From: Pseudomonadota bacterium
Lineage (GTDB): Bacteria; Pseudomonadota; Alphaproteobacteria; Dongiales; Dongiaceae
Assembly (NCBI GenBank): GCA_021792365.1
Contig: JAJYUT010000002.1
Span: 994,902-1,058,901 of the forward strand
DNA: 64,000 bases
Direction: 5' to 3'
Translations under genes and position numbers: made by a program
Shown here: one piece after another, positions 18,126 to 26,690 of the stretch
Numbering within the stretch: position 1 is the first letter of the stretch
How the letters are laid out: every line of letters begins with the position of its first letter
The notes under the pieces: generated by a model
The model's input: the letters and a program-made list of their open reading frames with translations, nothing else
Told to the model about the DNA's origin: nothing
Database searches by the model: none

Positions 18126-18997
18126 AGCTGCCGCGCGTCCGCCAGAACTTGCTGGGCGCCGTCTTCGTCGGTCCGGCCTTCTGCTACATCATGCTCGTCG
18201 TGATCTATCCGCTGCTCTATTCGCTGTGGGCCAGCTTCACCAACATGCGATTGACCAGCCCGATCACCAGCTTCGTCGGCCTCGACACTTATGCGCAGGC
18301 GCTGAGCAGCGAGATCTTCCAGGAATCCCTGATCGTGACCGCCGTGTTCCTGGTGTGCGTCGTCGCGCTGGAATTCATCCTCGGCTTCGCCCTCGCCTAT
18401 TCCTTCAGCCGGATGACGCGGACGCACCCGGTGATGCGCTCGCTGCTGCTGCTTCCCGTCATGGCGACGCCGGTCAGCGTGGGGCTAGTCTGGAAGCTGA
18501 TGCTGAACAGCGAATTCGGGATCCTCGCCGGCTGGGGCCGCGCGTTCGGCGCGAGCGGGATATTGTGGCTGTCCGACCCGACCCTCGCCCTCGTGTCGGT
18601 CGTGATCATGGACGTCTGGCAATGGACGCCCTTCATGTTCCTCATCCTGCTGGCCGGATTGGAGGGCCTGCCCAAGGAGCCGGTGGAATCAGCCCAGGTC
18701 GACGGCGCCAACCGCTGGCAGATCCTGCTGTTCATCACGCTGCCCATGATGCGGCGGATCATCGTCATCGCGGTTGTGTTCCGCCTGATGTTCGCCATCG
18801 CGACATTCGACACAGTCTATGTGCTGACCAAGGGCGGACCCGCGCGCGCCACCGACCTCATCACGCTGTTCATCCAGCGCGAAGGTTTCGTGAACCTCAA
18901 TATCGCCTCCGCCTCCGCCGTTTCGTTCCTGGTGCTCATCGCTGTGCTTGTGGTCACCACAATCCTGTTCAAGCGGGATCTCGCCGATGCAAAATGA
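18122..18997 (+). CDS. sugar ABC transporter permease (first of two)
   Basis: A 291-residue inner-membrane permease with six helices, starting with GTG inside the end of the DeoR gene. The EAA-type cytoplasmic loop that docks the ATPase is seen as EPVESAQVDGANRWQILLFITLPMM. The N-terminal FVGPAFCYIMLVVIYPLLYSLWASF is typical of MalF/UgpA-type subunits. It pairs with the next gene and the divergent binding protein. No cognate ATPase gene is present within the locus. Confidence 0.9.
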   Translation: MKLPRVRQNLLGAVFVGPAFCYIMLVVIYPLLYSLWASFTNMRLTSPITSFVGLDTYAQALSSEIFQESLIVTAVFLVCVVALEFILGFALAYSFSRMTRTHPVMRSLLLLPVMATPVSVGLVWKLMLNSEFGILAGWGRAFGASGILWLSDPTLALVSVVIMDVWQWTPFMFLILLAGLEGLPKEPVESAQVDGANRWQILLFITLPMMRRIIVIAVVFRLMFAIATFDTVYVLTKGGPARATDLITLFIQREGFVNLNIASASAVSFLVLIAVLVVTTILFKRDLADAK

Positions 18998-19820
18998 GTA
19001 CGCAAGATCGGCGGGAGAATTCGTTCGCATCGCCGCGAACGGCGCCATCGTCGCGCTGTTCCTGTTCCCGCTGGCGTGGATGATCGCCGGCGCCTTCAAG
19101 AGCGAGGGCGACCTGCTGTCGCCCGATCCGGTCTGGTTCTTCGCGCCTGTCCTGGACCATTGGCGCTTCATATTCGCGAACTGGGCAGTCGAGCACCACC
19201 TCGTCAACAGCGCGATCATCAGCATCGCCACGACTTTGGCGACGCTGGCGCTGGGCTTCCCCGCGGCCTACGGCCTGTCGCGCTTCCCGCTGTGGCGGAA
19301 GGACGCGATCCTGTTCGACATCCTCAGCCTCAAGATGATCCCCCCGATCGCCTCGGCCGTCCCGCTGTTCATCCTCGCCAAGCAGGTCGGGCTCTACAAC
19401 ACGCACGCCGTGCTGATCATCCTCAACACCGCGTTCCAGCTGCCGTTCACGCTCCTGGTCCTCAAGTCCTTCATCGATGAAATCCCCCGGGAGATCGACG
19501 AGGCCGCCAGGATCGACGGTTGCAGCGCGCTCGGCGTCATGTGGCATGCCGTCCTGCCGCTCGCGGTGCCCGGCATCGTCTGCTGCGCGCTGTTCGTCTT
19601 CATCTTCACCTGGAACGAGTTCCTGCTGGCCAACGTCATGGTCGGCGGCGAGCAGCGGCCGCTGCCGCCGATCGTTGGCCTGGCGCTGACCCATCGCGGC
19701 ATCCTCTGGGGACCCGCGCTGGCGCTGGGCGTCGTGGTCATCGCGCCGGTCCTGGCGCTTTCGCTCATGCTGTCGCGCTACATGACGCGCGGCCTGACCT
19801 TTGGGGCGGTGAAGGGATGA
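18987..19820 (+). CDS. sugar ABC transporter permease (second of two)
   Basis: A 277-residue MalG/UgpE-type permease with six membrane helices. The ATPase-docking loop is PREIDEAARIDGCSALGVMWHAVLPLAVPG, complete with the EAA-G core. It begins at ATG 18987, inside the last codons of the previous permease (11-base overlap), and its stop overlaps the kinase ATG at 19817. This tight packing makes the pair plus the kinase one translational unit. Confidence 0.9.
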   Translation: MQNEYARSAGEFVRIAANGAIVALFLFPLAWMIAGAFKSEGDLLSPDPVWFFAPVLDHWRFIFANWAVEHHLVNSAIISIATTLATLALGFPAAYGLSRFPLWRKDAILFDILSLKMIPPIASAVPLFILAKQVGLYNTHAVLIILNTAFQLPFTLLVLKSFIDEIPREIDEAARIDGCSALGVMWHAVLPLAVPGIVCCALFVFIFTWNEFLLANVMVGGEQRPLPPIVGLALTHRGILWGPALALGVVVIAPVLALSLMLSRYMTRGLTFGAVKG

Positions 19821-20635
19821 GCCCGGAGGAACGGATCGCAGCCCTGCCCTTGTGGCGAGGCCGCCCCGCGCTCGAGCCGGTCGCCGCCGGCCGGACGAAC
19901 CGCAATTTCATCGTGCGCGATGAGGGTCGGCGTCATTTCGCGCGCGTCGGCGCGGACATTCCGATACACGGCATTTCGCGCGCGGCGGAGCGGCGCTGCG
20001 CCATGCTGGCGGCGAGAGCGGGAATCGCGCCGGAAGTCGTGTTCGCCGAAGGCGATGTCATGATCACCGCCTTCGCCGAAGGCGAAGCGCTTTCGCTCAC
20101 AAGCGGCGGCGCGCCGGACCTGCTGCCTCGCATCGCGGAATTGCTGCGAAGGCTGCACAGCATTCCGGCACAAGAGGATCTGCCGGCATTCTGCCCCGTC
20201 GCCGCCGCGCAGCGCTATCTCGCCAGGCTGTCCGATGCCGAGCTGCCGGTGCCGCGCCGGCAAATCGCGGCGTGCCTGGCGCTGCTGCCGAAACTGCCCG
20301 CCCAGTGTCTGGTGCATGGCGATCTGATCCCGGAGAATCTCATCCGGAACGGCGAGCGCCTGTTGCTGGTGGACTGGGAATATGCCGGCAACGGCGCGGC
20401 GGTCACCGACGTCGCAATGGTGATCAGCAACTTCAACCTTGACCACGCAGCGGCGCAGGCGCTGCTCCGCCTCTGCGGCCCCGTCAACCATGGGGCGCTC
20501 GAAGCCATGCGCGTCGCGGCCATCGTGCGCGAGGCATTGTGGTGCCTGGCACAGGCGCAGATCGGCGGCATGGCTGGCGACCTGCCGGAATACACCGATC
20601 TATGCCTGGAACGGCTGCAGCGGGTCCTGCCGTGA
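19817..20635 (+). CDS. aminoglycoside phosphotransferase/choline kinase-fold small-molecule kinase
   Basis: A 272-residue kinase of the APH/choline-kinase fold. VAAGRTNRNFIVRDEG is the nucleotide loop, CLVHGDLIPENLI is the Brenner-type catalytic motif (HGDxxPxN, Asp as base, Asn as metal ligand), and LLLVDWEYAGNG supplies the second metal-binding Asp. Because it lies between sugar-type permeases and a glycerol-3-phosphate-dehydrogenase-like gene, it most likely phosphorylates the imported compound rather than conferring drug resistance. Substrate unknown. Start ATG overlaps the permease stop; its own stop overlaps the next GTG start. Confidence 0.82.
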   Translation: MSPEERIAALPLWRGRPALEPVAAGRTNRNFIVRDEGRRHFARVGADIPIHGISRAAERRCAMLAARAGIAPEVVFAEGDVMITAFAEGEALSLTSGGAPDLLPRIAELLRRLHSIPAQEDLPAFCPVAAAQRYLARLSDAELPVPRRQIAACLALLPKLPAQCLVHGDLIPENLIRNGERLLLVDWEYAGNGAAVTDVAMVISNFNLDHAAAQALLRLCGPVNHGALEAMRVAAIVREALWCLAQAQIGGMAGDLPEYTDLCLERLQRVLP

Positions 20636-22008
20636 CGGGCGCCTATGACATCGCCATCATCGGCGGCGGGGTGGTTGGCACTGCCATCGCGCGCGAGCTG
20701 TCGCGCTACTCCCTGAAGACGGTGCTGATAGAGGCCAGGGCCGATCTGGGCGATGAATCGAGCAAGGGCAATTCGGCGCTAATGTGTAGCGGCGTCGACG
20801 TGCCGGCCGGCACGCTGGAGCGAGAATTGGTGCGGCGCGGCTACATCCGCTATTGCGCCGAGGCGCCTGGCATGGGTCTTCCCATCCGCAAGGTAGGCGC
20901 GATCGTGCTCGCCTGGACGCAGGAGCAGGAAGCCATACTCAACAAGGATCTTGTGGACGCGCACGCGGACGGCTTCGCCGCGGAAGCGCTGGACAGCGCG
21001 GAGGTCTACCGCCGCTGGCCGCATTTCGGGCCAGGAATCCGCGGTGGCCTGTGGCTGCCGGACGAAGCCATCGTCGATCCGTTTTCCACGCCCCACGCCT
21101 ATGCGCTGGACGCGCTGGAGAACGGGGTGGAGATCCGCCGCTCCTGGCCCGTGCGTAGCGCCGACCGGATGGCGCAGGGCTGGAGACTGCACGGCCCAGA
21201 CGGGTCGCTCGACGCGCGTTGCGTCGTGAATGCCGGCGGCATCCGCGGCGACGAGGTGGACAAGCTGGCCGGCTATAGCGATTTCGCGATCCGCCCGCGG
21301 CGCGGCCAGTACATGATCCTCGACAAAGCGGCGCGCGCGATCCATGACGTGATCGCGATGCCGGCACCGACCCCGACGACGCGCGGCATCCTCATCACAC
21401 CGACTATCTTTGGCAACGTGCTGGTCGGGCCCACGGCGGAGGATGTTCCGGACCGCGACGACCGGCGCGTGACGGAGGCCGGGCTGGCGCAATTGCGGCA
21501 GGCCATCGCGACCATGGCCCCGGCACTCGCCCATCAGCCGATCAACACGATCTTCGCCGGGATGCGTCCGGCGACGCAGTTCCGCGAATACCAGATCATC
21601 CCGCGCCTGTCGCAAGGCTGGCTGACGGTGGGCGGGATAAGATCCACCGGCCTTTCCGCCTCGCTCGGCATAGCCGAGCACGTCGCCGGGCTACTGATTC
21701 CGGGATTGTTCGATGCGCCCCGTAAGGCCAGGACGCGGCAGATCACCGTGCCCGATCTGTCGGAGACATCGCAGCGGCCATGGCAGGACGTCTCACGCGT
21801 CGAATCCGATCCGGCCTATGCCGAGATGGTCTGCCATTGCGAGCGGATCAGCCTGGGCGAGATCCGGGACGCACTCGCCTCCCCGCTCGCACCGAAGACG
21901 CTGAACGGATTGAAGCGGCGCACGCGCGCCATGTTCGGGCGCTGCCAAGGGTTCTATTGCGGGGCGCGGGTGCAGACGCTGTTGAACGCGCAGTCGTCGG
22001 CGCACTGA
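20632..22008 (+). CDS. GlpA-like FAD-dependent dehydrogenase with C-terminal [2Fe-2S] domain
   Basis: A 458-residue flavoprotein starting with GTG at 20632 inside the kinase stop. Residues 7-16 (IAIIGGGVVG) bind the FAD ADP part; the DAO-like domain continues through LWLPDEAIVDPFSTP and GILITPTIFGNVLVGPTAED. The C-terminus has CHCERIS and, about 40 residues on, GRCQGFYC, the four-Cys pattern of a BFD-like [2Fe-2S] domain as in anaerobic glycerol-3-phosphate dehydrogenase GlpA. It probably oxidises the phosphorylated product of the upstream kinase and passes electrons to the next protein. Sn-glycerol-3-phosphate is one candidate substrate. Confidence 0.85.
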   Translation: MTGAYDIAIIGGGVVGTAIARELSRYSLKTVLIEARADLGDESSKGNSALMCSGVDVPAGTLERELVRRGYIRYCAEAPGMGLPIRKVGAIVLAWTQEQEAILNKDLVDAHADGFAAEALDSAEVYRRWPHFGPGIRGGLWLPDEAIVDPFSTPHAYALDALENGVEIRRSWPVRSADRMAQGWRLHGPDGSLDARCVVNAGGIRGDEVDKLAGYSDFAIRPRRGQYMILDKAARAIHDVIAMPAPTPTTRGILITPTIFGNVLVGPTAEDVPDRDDRRVTEAGLAQLRQAIATMAPALAHQPINTIFAGMRPATQFREYQIIPRLSQGWLTVGGIRSTGLSASLGIAEHVAGLLIPGLFDAPRKARTRQITVPDLSETSQRPWQDVSRVESDPAYAEMVCHCERISLGEIRDALASPLAPKTLNGLKRRTRAMFGRCQGFYCGARVQTLLNAQSSAH

Positions 22009-22009
22009 C

Positions 22010-23266
22010 ATGGCAGGTGACGTCTCTCCGCGCGTGCTGATCGTCGGCGCCGGTCCGGCTGGATTGGCTGCCGCGCATGCGCTGTCACGGCAAGGGATCG
22101 GCGACATCCTGATCATCGACCGCGACGATGCGCCCGGCGGCTTGCCGCGCTTCTGCCACCATCCCGGGTTCGGCCTGGAATATGCGCACTGGCCATATAG
22201 CGGCCCGGGCTTCGTCAAGAGCTTGCTCCGGGACCTCAAGGGCGCCGATGTGCGCATCGAGTGCCGTACGACGCTGCTCTCATTGAAGGATGGCCCGGAA
22301 GCGCAGGTCGTCGGTCCGTCCCTGGGGCTCCGGTCTATTCGGCCGCAGGCGGTCATCATCGCCACCGGGATTCGCGAGTCCAATCGCGGTAACCTGGCCG
22401 TGCCGGGTGGCCGGGCGGAGGCGGGCATCCTGACCACCGGCCAATTGCAGCAGTTGGTGGCGCGCAAGGTGCCGCTGCCGCAGCACGTCAAATCCATGAT
22501 CATCATCGGCACCGAGCACGTCGCGTTCTCGGCGATCTGGACCGCCCGGATGGCGGGATTGCGCGTCAAAGCCATGATCGGCTGCGAAGACCGCGTCATG
22601 TCCTTCGGGCCAATCGGCGCACTGGCGCGCGCCTGCGGCATTGCGGTCATGACCAACAGTCGCGTGCGGGAGATCGAAACGACGCACGGCGCCGTGACCG
22701 CCGCGATCGTCGAGGGGACATACGGCACACGGCGATTGCCAACGGACGGCCTAGTCTTCACCGCCAATTGGATCCCGGAAACCGCCGCGCTCCTGGGCGG
22801 CCCGGTGGCGATCGATGCCAGGACGGGCGGCCCGCAGATCGACCAGGCGATGCGCACAAGCAGCGCGGGAATCTTCGCCGCGGGCAACGTGTTGCATGGC
22901 GTCGAATCCAGCGGCTGGTGCGCCAAGGAAGGCCATCACGCGGGCGAGATGGTGGCGCGTTATCTGCGCGGCGAGATCGGCGGCGTTCGGAACGGCGCCA
23001 TGGTCCAGATCGCGGAGGGGATCGAATTCGCCGTGCCGCAATTCTGGGACTGCACGCTGGCGCACACGGCCGGCATGCGCGATTTACCGGTCAACCTGCG
23101 CATGAAGCAGGATGTCGAGGGCCGCAGGATCGCGTTGAAGGCGGGCGACACCATGATCCAGTCCGGGGCCCGGAAACGCCTGTTGCGCAGCCGGCGCATC
23201 GTTCTTCGTCCCGGAGCGATTGCGGTGCCATCCGCGGTGCGGATCAGGCTAGACGTGACGGACTGA
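22010..23266 (+). CDS. FAD/NAD(P)-dependent oxidoreductase (HcnB/GlpB-like partner)
   Basis: A 418-residue pyridine-nucleotide-disulfide-type flavoprotein. GAGPAG at residues 13-18 binds FAD, ATGIRESNRG is the second ATG motif, and SSAGIFAAGNVLHGVESSG is the C-terminal FAD loop. Such subunits pair with DAO-like dehydrogenases in HcnBC, octopine/nopaline oxidase and GlpAB-type complexes. It starts one base after the previous stop, so the two very likely form a heteromer that hands electrons to the membrane. No third small ferredoxin subunit (HcnA type) is encoded; the BFD domain of the partner may replace it. Confidence 0.83.
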   Translation: MAGDVSPRVLIVGAGPAGLAAAHALSRQGIGDILIIDRDDAPGGLPRFCHHPGFGLEYAHWPYSGPGFVKSLLRDLKGADVRIECRTTLLSLKDGPEAQVVGPSLGLRSIRPQAVIIATGIRESNRGNLAVPGGRAEAGILTTGQLQQLVARKVPLPQHVKSMIIIGTEHVAFSAIWTARMAGLRVKAMIGCEDRVMSFGPIGALARACGIAVMTNSRVREIETTHGAVTAAIVEGTYGTRRLPTDGLVFTANWIPETAALLGGPVAIDARTGGPQIDQAMRTSSAGIFAAGNVLHGVESSGWCAKEGHHAGEMVARYLRGEIGGVRNGAMVQIAEGIEFAVPQFWDCTLAHTAGMRDLPVNLRMKQDVEGRRIALKAGDTMIQSGARKRLLRSRRIVLRPGAIAVPSAVRIRLDVTD

Positions 23267-23384
23267 GAACCCCCGCCCAGACCGGGCATCACGCGCCGGC
23301 CGCGTGGCGACCTTCACCATCGCACGAGATTCCGGCAGGATGCCCTGCTCTCCGCGTTCCACGGGCAAGCCGCGTTAAATAAAC

Positions 23385-23414
23385 TGATCATACGATTAAT
23401 ATCTTGACCATACG
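23385..23414. promoter_or_regulatory. pair of direct repeats upstream of mmsA
   Basis: TGATCATACG (23385-23394) and TGACCATACG (23405-23414) differ at one base and start exactly 20 bases apart, that is two helical turns. They lie in an AT-richer part of the 272-base gap before mmsA, so a dimeric regulator could bind both on one DNA face. The regulator is unknown. Confidence 0.45.
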
Positions 23415-23538
23415 CCCGAGCAAATTATGATCCGAAATATCCTTCGCGGCCTGTCGCCACCAGCGCCATAAGATGGCTGAAACGGCGCCCGATCAGAGCT
23501 GGGGCGAAGGTCCAATCCGAGACTGAAAGGTGAGGCAG

Positions 23539-25035
23539 ATGCGTACCATCAATCACTTCGTCGGCGGCCAGGAAGTCGCCGGCAAGAGCGGCCGCTTTGG
23601 CGACGTGTTCAACCCCGCGACCGGCGAAGTCCAGGCCAAGGTCGCCCTCGCCAGCAAGGCAGAGGTCGACGCGGCCGTGAAGGTCGCCGCCGAGGCTTTC
23701 CCCAAGTGGTCCGCCACGCCGCCGCTGATCCGCGCGCGCGTCATGTACCGCTTCAAGCAGTTGATCGAAGAGAACATGGATGCGATGGCGCAGATCGTCA
23801 CCGCCGAGCACGGCAAGGTGCTGTCGGATGCGCGCGGCTCGATCACGCGCGGCCTCGAGGTCGTGGAGTTTGCCTGCGGGATCCCGCACCTGCTGAAGGC
23901 GGATTACTGCGAGAATGTCGGGACCAACGTCGATTCCTACTCGGTGCGCCAGGCCCTCGGCGTCGTCGCCGGTATCACGCCGTTCAACTTCCCGGCAATG
24001 GTGCCGATGTGGATGTTTCCGATCGCGCTGGCCTGTGGCAACACCTTCGTGCTCAAGGTTTCGGAGCGCGACCCCAGCGCGGCCAATTTCATGGCCGAGT
24101 TGCTGAAGAAGGCCGGCCTGCCCGACGGCGTGCTCAATGTCGTGCACGGCGATAAGGAAGCGGTCGACGCGATCCTCGCCAATCCCGATATCCAGGCGGT
24201 GAGCTTCGTCGGCTCCACCCCGATCGCGGAATACATCTATCACACCGGCACAGCGCACAATAAGCGCGTGCAGGCGCTGGGCGGCGCCAAGAACCACATG
24301 ATCGTGATGCCCGACGCCGACATGGATCAGGCCACGGATGCGCTGATGGGCGCCGGCTATGGTTCCGCCGGCGAGCGCTGCATGGCGGTTTCCGTGGCGG
24401 TCGCCGTCGGCGACAAGGTCGGCGACACGCTGATCGACAAGCTCGCGCCGCGCGTGCGCGGTCTCAAGGTCGCGCCGGGCACCGACCCCGAGGCTGAGAT
24501 GGGGCCGCTGGTCACCAGGCAGCACCATGAGAAGGTGAAGGGCTACGTCGATCTGGGCGTGCAGGAAGGCGCGAAGCTGGTGGTTGACGGCCGCGGCCTG
24601 AAGCTGCAGGGCTACGAAAACGGCTACTTCCTCGGCGGCTGCCTGTTCGACCACGTCCAGCCACACATGCGCATCTACAAGGAGGAGATCTTCGGCCCGG
24701 TGCTCTCGGTCGTGCGCGTGCCCGATTACGACAGCGCGGTGAAGCTGGTGAACGACCACGAATACGGCAACGGCACCGCCATCTTCACCCGCGACGGCGA
24801 CGCGGCGCGCGAGTTCGCGTCCAAGATCAAGGTCGGCATGGTCGGCATCAACGTCCCGATCCCGGTACCGATGGCCTTCAACAGCTTCGGCGGATGGAAG
24901 CGTTCGTTGTTCGGAGACCATCACATGCATGGGCCGGAGGGCGTGCGCTTCTACACCAAGCTCAAGACCGTCACCTCGCGCTGGCCGACCGGCATCCGCG
25001 CCGGCGCCGAGTTCGTGATGCCGACGATGCGGTGA
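23539..25035 (+). CDS. mmsA: CoA-acylating methylmalonate-semialdehyde dehydrogenase
   Basis: A 498-residue aldehyde dehydrogenase. It has [20 protein letters not shown], the cofactor region [16 protein letters not shown], catalytic Cys in [14 protein letters not shown], and the C-terminal [30 protein letters not shown] and GERCMA are typical of MmsA (IolA-like), which converts methylmalonate or malonate semialdehyde to propionyl- or acetyl-CoA in valine, beta-alanine or inositol breakdown. ATG at 23539 follows AAAGGTGAGG. No other valine-pathway genes are adjacent. Confidence 0.93.
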   Translation: MRTINHFVGGQEVAGKSGRFGDVFNPATGEVQAKVALASKAEVDAAVKVAAEAFPKWSATPPLIRARVMYRFKQLIEENMDAMAQIVTAEHGKVLSDARGSITRGLEVVEFACGIPHLLKADYCENVGTNVDSYSVRQALGVVAGITPFNFPAMVPMWMFPIALACGNTFVLKVSERDPSAANFMAELLKKAGLPDGVLNVVHGDKEAVDAILANPDIQAVSFVGSTPIAEYIYHTGTAHNKRVQALGGAKNHMIVMPDADMDQATDALMGAGYGSAGERCMAVSVAVAVGDKVGDTLIDKLAPRVRGLKVAPGTDPEAEMGPLVTRQHHEKVKGYVDLGVQEGAKLVVDGRGLKLQGYENGYFLGGCLFDHVQPHMRIYKEEIFGPVLSVVRVPDYDSAVKLVNDHEYGNGTAIFTRDGDAAREFASKIKVGMVGINVPIPVPMAFNSFGGWKRSLFGDHHMHGPEGVRFYTKLKTVTSRWPTGIRAGAEFVMPTMR

Positions 25036-25050
25036 TTCAGAGATCGGAAA

Positions 25051-25108
25051 CCAGATGTCAGGTATCAGAGGCGTAGTATGATGACGCAGCCTCGCATCTG
25101 ACATCTGG
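25051..25108. repeat. intergenic inverted repeat, copy A
   Basis: CCAGATGTCAG (25051-25061) and CTGACATCTGG (25098-25108) are exact 11-base complements; inside them GAGGC (25068-25072) pairs with GCCTC (25089-25093). The whole 58-base structure fits between the mmsA stop and the next start at 25115. A related but degenerate structure occurs at 26621-26690. Confidence 0.6.
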
Positions 25109-25114
25109 ACTCCG

Positions 25115-26161
25115 ATGACGCTCTCTCGCCGTTCCTTCCTGGGTGCAGCCGGTTCCGCTGCCCTGCTCCACGCCTATCCGCGCGAGGCGCGGGCGGAGAC
25201 GAAGGAGTTGACCATTGCGACCTGGGGCGCAAGGGAGATCAAGGACCTGACCGCCGCCTTCGCCCGGCCCTTCACCAGCGCAAGCGGCATCAAGGTGCTG
25301 TTCGACGGCGCCGGCCCGTCGGAAGGAAAGATCAAGGCCATGGTCGACCAGGGGCAGGTCGATTGGGACCTGTGCGACGTCGACGGCTATGTCGCGGCGC
25401 GGCTCGCCAATGCCGGCGCGCTCAGCATCATCGACTACAAGAAGGTAGATCGCGCGGCGGTCATGGCGCCGTTCGCGCTGGAGCATGCCATTGCCGGCTA
25501 CACCTATTCCTTCGTGCTGGCCTACAACACGGCCGCCTTCCCGACTCGCCCGCCGCTAAGCTGGAGCGATTTCTTCGACCGCCGCAACTTCCCTGGGCGA
25601 CGTGCTGTGTGGCGCTGGATGATCGGCGGGTTCGAAGCGGCGGCCATGGCATCGGGCGCGACGCGCGACAAGCTCTACCCGATCGACATCGAGAGCGCGG
25701 TCGCCAAGCTCGCGACCTTGGGCGATGACCTGGTGGTCTGGGAAAGCGGCGATCACGTCCACCAGATGCTGCTGGACGGCGCCATCACCATGGCGTGCAT
25801 GTGGCACAGCCGCGCGGCGCAGCTTGGCGCGGAGAGCAACGGCGCGGTTGCCTGGACCTTCGAAGGCGGCCTGCTCTGCCCCGGCATGTGGGTGGTACCG
25901 AAGAAGAATCCCGGCGGCAACACCGCGTTCGACCTGCTGGCCGCGATGCAGCAACCCGGGCGGCAGATCGAGTTGACGCGCCTGCGCGGTCTGGGCCCGT
26001 CCAACCCGGAGGCGACCGCGGCCATGCCCGACAGCCTTCGGCCCATCGATCCTACCCAGCGGCAGAACCTCGCCCTGCAGGCCATCGTCAGCAGCGCCTG
26101 GTGGGCGGAGAACTACGACAAGGCACGGCTAAAGTTCCAGGACCAGCTGGAACGGCTGTAG
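25115..26161 (+). CDS. Tat-exported polyamine-type ABC solute-binding protein
   Basis: A 348-residue periplasmic binding protein. MTLSRRSFLGAAGSAALLHA is a twin-arginine signal (SRRSFLG), cleaved near residue 27. The mature chain (LTIATWGAREIKDLTAAFARPF, DWDLCDVDGYVAARLANAG, GYTYSFVLAYNTAAFPTRPP, LSWSDFFDRRNFPGRRAVWRW) has the PotD/PotF-like pattern of family 1 binding proteins. No permease or ATPase gene follows; it is an orphan here. The ligand may be a polyamine or similar cation, though that is inferred from fold. Confidence 0.82.
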   Translation: MTLSRRSFLGAAGSAALLHAYPREARAETKELTIATWGAREIKDLTAAFARPFTSASGIKVLFDGAGPSEGKIKAMVDQGQVDWDLCDVDGYVAARLANAGALSIIDYKKVDRAAVMAPFALEHAIAGYTYSFVLAYNTAAFPTRPPLSWSDFFDRRNFPGRRAVWRWMIGGFEAAAMASGATRDKLYPIDIESAVAKLATLGDDLVVWESGDHVHQMLLDGAITMACMWHSRAAQLGAESNGAVAWTFEGGLLCPGMWVVPKKNPGGNTAFDLLAAMQQPGRQIELTRLRGLGPSNPEATAAMPDSLRPIDPTQRQNLALQAIVSSAWWAENYDKARLKFQDQLERL

Positions 26162-26245
26162 CCGCTTGCGGCAGGTTGGCACATTGCCGGGCGCCGTTGG
26201 GAGACCTATCTGTATGCAGGCCCTCAATCGGACACGAGTAGCGCG

Positions 26246-26614
26246 ATGATTGCTTCTTCCAGCCCTGATGCCAGCGCCCTCGCCACCTTTTGGCGGGGAT
26301 TCCGCAGGCTGTGCCCACGCTGCGGCGAGGGGCGCATGTTCGCCGGCTATCTTTCGGTCCGAGAGACGTGCGAAGCCTGCCAGATGGCGTTCGAGCCGCT
26401 CCGCTCGGACGATGCGCCGCCCTACTTCACGCTGTTCATCGTCGGCCACCTGGTGATCAGTCTGTATCTTCTGCTGTGGCCCTACATGCCGCTGCCCGAT
26501 TGGGCGCATGCGTTGATCTGGTGCGGCCTCACCCTGGTCTTGAGCCTGGTGCTGCTGCCCTTCGTGAAGGGCGGCGTGATGGCCATCATCTTCCGGACCA
26601 AGGCGAAGGGCTGA
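26246..26614 (+). CDS. DUF983 membrane protein
   Basis: A 122-residue protein with an N-terminal zinc-ribbon-like part (LCPRCGEGRMF, then ETCEACQMAF) and two membrane helices (TLFIVGHLVISLYLLLW; LIWCGLTLVLSLVLLPFV). This is the DUF983 pattern common in Alphaproteobacteria, sometimes near cytochrome oxidase assembly genes. Function is not settled. It is a single gene between two other plus-strand genes with no clear operon partner. Confidence 0.87.
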   Translation: MIASSSPDASALATFWRGFRRLCPRCGEGRMFAGYLSVRETCEACQMAFEPLRSDDAPPYFTLFIVGHLVISLYLLLWPYMPLPDWAHALIWCGLTLVLSLVLLPFVKGGVMAIIFRTKAKG

Positions 26615-26620
26615 CGTCCG

Positions 26621-26690
26621 GAATCACAAGTCAGAAGTCGGTAAGTATGGTATCCACTGACTTCCGGCTTCTGTTCCTGCCTCCTGATTC
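26621..26690. repeat. intergenic inverted repeat, copy B
   Basis: GAATCA (26621-26626) pairs with TGATTC (26685-26690), AAGTCAG (26628-26634) with CTGACTT (26657-26663), and the middle GGTATCC is nearly self-complementary. Both arms carry degenerate CAGAAGYCGG words. It ends on the base before the next ATG (26691), so a hairpin here would cover the ribosome-binding region. Confidence 0.5.

Noticed and set aside
19817..20635. Aminoglycoside resistance gene
   Set aside because: Although the fold is APH-like, overlap with sugar permeases and dehydrogenase genes points to a catabolic kinase.
23425..25104. 559-codon open frame antisense to mmsA
   Set aside because: It mirrors mmsA exactly; long antisense frames are expected in high-GC coding DNA, and the peptide is His/Arg/Gly-rich without motifs.
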